Assembly: GCA_016584495.1 (NCBI GenBank)
Contig: WAID01000015.1
Location: 1,364,501 to 1,428,500, forward strand
DNA from: Celoporthe dispersa
Lineage: Eukaryota; Ascomycota; Sordariomycetes; Diaporthales; Cryphonectriaceae
DNA length: 64,000 nucleotides
Direction of reading: 5' to 3'
Shown here: in pieces, positions 61,022 to 64,000 of the stretch
Numbering within the stretch: the first letter of the stretch is position 1
Layout: each line of letters begins with the position of its first letter
Program-made: the position numbers and the translations under genes
The notes under the pieces: generated by a model
What the model was told of the DNA's origin: nothing
Database searches by the model: none
The model's input: only the letters and a program-made list of their open reading frames with translations

Positions 61022-61119
61022 TATGACGGTAGGCAGCTGCTGAATAAGCCGCTACATACATACAACTCCAATCTTTACCTGCTGCTCCACACGTCAATTC
61101 ACTTCCGCTTTCCTATCAC
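61022..61119. repeat. Direct repeat copy 1 (98 bp)
   Basis: Shares an ordered series of blocks with 63721-63810: TATGACG, AGGCAGCTGC, TGAATAAGCCGCTA, CTCCACACGT and CTATCAC, with small gaps between. By eye about 80% identical. Lies just beyond the stop of the unknown gene at 61143. Confidence 0.8.
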
Positions 61120-61142
61120 CGCGTTCACGGTCCCAGCATGCG

Positions 61143-62115
61143 TTATCCCCGAGTAGCTTCATCTGCTCGCCAGACACGTCGTGCACAATCTTGTAGGTCT
61201 GGAATGCTGACAACGACATCCTCCTCGCCGGGACCTGGGTCTCTCGAAAAGAGAAGCCTGAAGCTCAGCACCAACTCACCCCCAGTAATATTGAATGTCG
61301 GCGGTGTTCCAGCGTTTCTAGTAATTGTAATGACTTGTTGCAATTCTGGCGACAGTCTTGGCAGTGAAGCTCGGGTATTCATAGCGCCTGGTCGAGGAGG
61401 AGGTGAGAGAGTTTCCGAGTACTTCTCGATAAGAATTGAATCGCTATTCCGGTCCAGCTTGGCGATGATACTGATCTTGACAGCATGATTGGAGGCGCGA
61501 AACCACCAATGCATATCTTGTTGGAGTTGTTGCACGGATATAGAAACTCCTCCCTCAATTGCCAGCGTTGGCCATTGCGGATAGGCGCCTTGAGCTGTAT
61601 ATCCACCGCCTGAGGAATCACTTTCTTTGCTATCTCCAAGGCGCCTTCCCTGAGGATATCTTGTAGCACCGAATGATACCCAACTTTCTTCCAAACCCAT
61701 TGCCATAATTCGAATAAAACATTTTTCGTAAAGATGCCTATGAAGTATTTCATGTGGCGCAACTGGAAGAATAATAATGAGGATCTCTGTCTCAGAATAG
61801 TAGTGTCGGAATCGGCATCTGCAAGGAGGGTAAATAGTATATCTTTTTTCCTCGAGTATATCGAAAACTTCAGAAGAAACGCCTGATATTATATTAGCAA
61901 AGTATTAATATTCTATAATTTTGAAATGTAAACATACCTGTGACGATAACAAAATCATTCTCGAGGCGTTTCAATCGCTTGAAAAGATCGTGAGGAGTTG
62001 TATATGGGATTTGTAAACCCATTTGTAAATCCACTGGCTTAGAAAGGTCTGTTGGTGATTCTTTCAAATCTGTCGATTTAGAAATAGGTGGTGTAGAGGG
62101 GCTCATTGCGACCAT
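61143..62115 (-). CDS. Uncharacterised fungal protein, possible PD-(D/E)XK nuclease-like fold
   Basis: Two exons, 62115-61938 and 61882-61143 (GTATGT..CAG), 305 residues with no frame breaks. The N-terminus is Ser/Pro/Lys-rich (MVAMSPSTPPISKSTDLKES), then DLFKRLKRLENDFVIVTGVS and a His/Tyr-rich segment (YYSETEILIIILPVAPHEIL). The core reads YPQWPTLAIEGGVSISVQQL, QQDMHWWFRASNHAVKISII, and later ILIEKYSETL. The order P-x-L-x-(I/V)-E-x-G-x-S, a conserved D-x3-W-W and then V-K recalls fungal proteins I associate with restriction-nuclease-like domains, but this is a weak inference. Codons end in A/T far more than in the neighbouring genes. Together with the AT-rich flank and direct repeats, that suggests a separate evolutionary history. 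Confidence 0.6.
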
Positions 62116-62791
62116 TGTTCTAGTATCTGATGGCGATGGTGATGCCAGGGGAGATGCTTCTAGACGTGGTATAGATCAAGGGCCGTCCAAGCAATGGTGG
62201 CGATGGTCGCGCAGGCGGTGATGATGGTTGGCGGTCGCTCAGGCGATGAGAATTGGTGATGAAGATATAGGCGGGTTCGCTGGCGATGGGGGATGCTGCC
62301 AGACAAAGGGGGACGACTGGATGGTAGAAAGAAACTGTTGGCTGGGCCTTGTACGTACGTACGAAAGATCGTGAAGGTCACTGTTCTGGATTGTTGTTGT
62401 TGATGTAGAAAAACTATCTACTCTGGCCTGCGTGCGCGATGGGGAATAGCTGTTGCGAGGCACGTTCAACACCATGGGCAATCTACTTAAGTACACAAAC
62501 AAACAAAGACAGAAGCGGGGGTGGGCGGTAGTGGGTGAGGCTAGATGGACGCTGTGGCCCTCCGACTAGCTTAGTACTGGAACCGCCTAACGCCAGCAGC
62601 AGCCTATTGTCATAGCAGCGTGGGCACCTTTTGTCGAGTTCATACCCCGTCTCATAGCCTGCAGGCTATGGTCGAATCTGAGGGGTCTAAGTGTATATAG
62701 CAAGGCTTCCTGATCAGCGTTAAACTAGGTACAGGATGAGAACTCGTGGCATGTTATTGAAGGCCGTGTCTCTTCGACGTTCACGGGTTTC
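62116..62791. other. Upstream spacer with GGCGATG-rich tract
   Basis: Between the MMtag gene and the unknown AT-rich gene. GGCGATG/GGTGATG motifs recur between 62130 and 62295. No gene accepted. Confidence 0.5.
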
Positions 62792-63577
62792 TCATCGCTG
62801 ACGCCGGTCCTCAGGGCTGAGGCTCCTGCGCTTGGCTGGATATCTGTGGCGATATTCATCGCGGGCCCCTTTTCCGTCTCTGCTCCTACTCCGTCTTCGA
62901 TACTCTCGATTCGGACTCCTGCTGCGAGACCTCCCGTGACGTCTGTGTCGCCTGTGACGGTCTCTGTCCGGGCTCCGGCTCTTGCTCCTGTGGTCTCGAT
63001 GGTCTCTGCGCGACCGTGGCTCGACCTCGCCATCCCTGTCCCGATTCCTTCGCTCTCCATGTCTATCTCTGCTTCGGCTATGGTGTCGATGGCGATGGCG
63101 ATGGTCGCGATTCCGTCCTTCTCTTTGGCGCCCGTCCCGGTCCCCTTGTTGCCGGGACCGATGCGATTCGGTCCTGTCGCCTCCTTGTGTGCCTATGATT
63201 CTTTCAGGGTCAGGAGGCACCTCCCCGCTCATTCGCGAGTCCGATAATTCGATAGCATTGGCGCCCGAGGTGTTCCGCACCGGTGGCGGCAACCCAAGCG
63301 CTTTGGCCATCGCATCCTCCTCGGCCTCCTTGATCTTCTGTATCTCTTCACGGCGTGCCCTCGCCTGGCGTTCCTCGTCTGTCTCATTGGAGTCTGCATT
63401 GCCAGCGTCCGCCTTCGCGTACCACTGCAAGTCTTTGCCCTGCTGCCATCGCCCGACTGGTGCCTTGAGGGAGTGGCCGAGGTAGTTTTCGCGGTGCGCA
63501 GAGGTTGCCACTTCGTCCCAAGAGAAGTTGACGCCGCCTCGGGACCCTGACTTGCGGACTGTCGCGACCAGATCCAT
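62792..63577 (-). CDS. MMtag-domain nuclear protein
   Basis: About 261 residues. The N-terminus MDLVATVRKSGSRGGVNFSW, HRENYLGHSLKAPVGRWQQG, KDLQWYAKADA matches the MMtag domain (multiple myeloma tumour-associated 2 type), a conserved eukaryotic family. A charged helix follows (EERQARARREEIQKIKEAEE, EDAMAKALGLPP). The C-terminal half is rich in Arg, Asp, His and Ser (SRSRDRHGERRNRDRDGE, RRSRSRDGKG), like RS-domain splicing-related proteins. An upstream in-frame ATG at 63691 adds 38 non-conserved residues; 63577 is preferred because the family normally starts with the conserved MDL. No intron needed. Confidence 0.8.
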   Translation of the reverse strand: MDLVATVRKSGSRGGVNFSWDEVATSAHRENYLGHSLKAPVGRWQQGKDLQWYAKADAGNADSNETDEERQARARREEIQKIKEAEEDAMAKALGLPPPVRNTSGANAIELSDSRMSGEVPPDPERIIGTQGGDRTESHRSRQQGDRDGRQREGRNRDHRHRHRHHSRSRDRHGERRNRDRDGEVEPRSRRDHRDHRSKSRSPDRDRHRRHRRHGRSRSRSPNREYRRRSRSRDGKGARDEYRHRYPAKRRSLSPEDRRQR

Positions 63578-64000
63578 GTTTGCGAACCTTCGTGACAGGC
63601 CAAACAAAGATGTTGTTTGTCGCTTCGATTCGTTAGTGGGTGTGTGATGGAAAAGTGGAGGTGGATTCGGCGGCGGCGGAACTGATTTCAATAGAGACGC
63701 GTTTCATGTACTAAATAAAGTATGACGACAGGCAGCTGCTGAATAAGCCGCTAAATACCATTCCAGCTTGACCTGCTCCACACGTTCATCCATTACCGCT
63801 TTTCTATCACATCCAGCAACGATTCGAAGCGACCACATACACTTACTTGTCCAAATAGACAGAATAGGCTACTCTTTTTTCCCCTACCGTTTCACTTCAG
63901 TTTGCGAGCATAGCGTGGTCCCGTTCCTTCACTCGGTTGCTTAGATTCCCTTTCATCTTCATTGCTAGCATGTGAACGAGCGCACTTGGGCCGCAGAACA
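63578..64000. other. Upstream region, window end
   Basis: Leader of the MMtag gene and direct repeat copy 2 (63721-63810). No further gene visible before the window ends. Confidence 0.5.
63721..63810. repeat. Direct repeat copy 2 (90 bp)
   Basis: Same orientation as copy 1 at 61022-61119, with the same ordered blocks and a few small deletions. The copies bracket 2.6 kb holding the unknown AT-rich gene and the MMtag gene. Copy 2 lies about 145 bp upstream of the MMtag start. Confidence 0.8.

Overview
The window reads as nuclear DNA of a filamentous ascomycete (Pezizomycotina, most likely a Sordariomycete). Supporting signs are short GT-AG introns of about 50-110 nt with CTAAC/CTGAC branch points, CT-rich leaders, GC-rich third codon positions, gene density near one per 3 kb on both strands, and a fungal gene set (SER1, a Bni1/SepA formin, SEC16, NEO1, CYC2, AIM32, DHR1, MED6). 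No operons, CRISPR arrays, rRNA genes or convincing tRNA genes were seen.

Layout. 1-11 kb: phosphoserine aminotransferase with a Gcn4/CPC1-type site and a perfect hairpin upstream; a sugar-type MFS permease with about 16 introns; a DUF2264 protein; a metallophosphoesterase. 11-15 kb: an unknown protein and a probable GPI-anchored Ala/Gly-rich surface protein. 15-21 kb: the formin. 23-30 kb: a small one-pass membrane protein with a GC-AG intron, a RING-type protein, and HUS1 of the 9-1-1 clamp. 30-42 kb: SEC16 and the NEO1 flippase, divergently arranged, both for ER/Golgi membrane traffic. 42-46 kb: two mitochondrial redox proteins (CYC2-like and AIM32). 46-50 kb: a six-cysteine small secreted protein, a 2.6-kb stretch without a recognisable gene, and a proteasome assembly chaperone. 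50-57 kb: the DHR1 helicase and an unknown coiled-coil protein. 57-64 kb: a CxxC zinc protein, MED6, an AT-rich island with a lineage-restricted gene of possible PD-(D/E)XK type, and an MMtag-domain gene. The last two lie between diverged direct repeats.

Two things stand out. First, about 20 one-base breaks of reading frame fall inside otherwise intact conserved genes, mostly in short homopolymers. They are best explained as indel errors in the sequence rather than gene decay, and every coding coordinate should be read with that in mind. Second, the most accessory-looking segment is 60.5-63.8 kb: AT-rich, repeat-flanked, with a fast-evolving unknown gene beside housekeeping genes. I found no clearly new multi-gene system; that island and the small secreted protein are the best leads.
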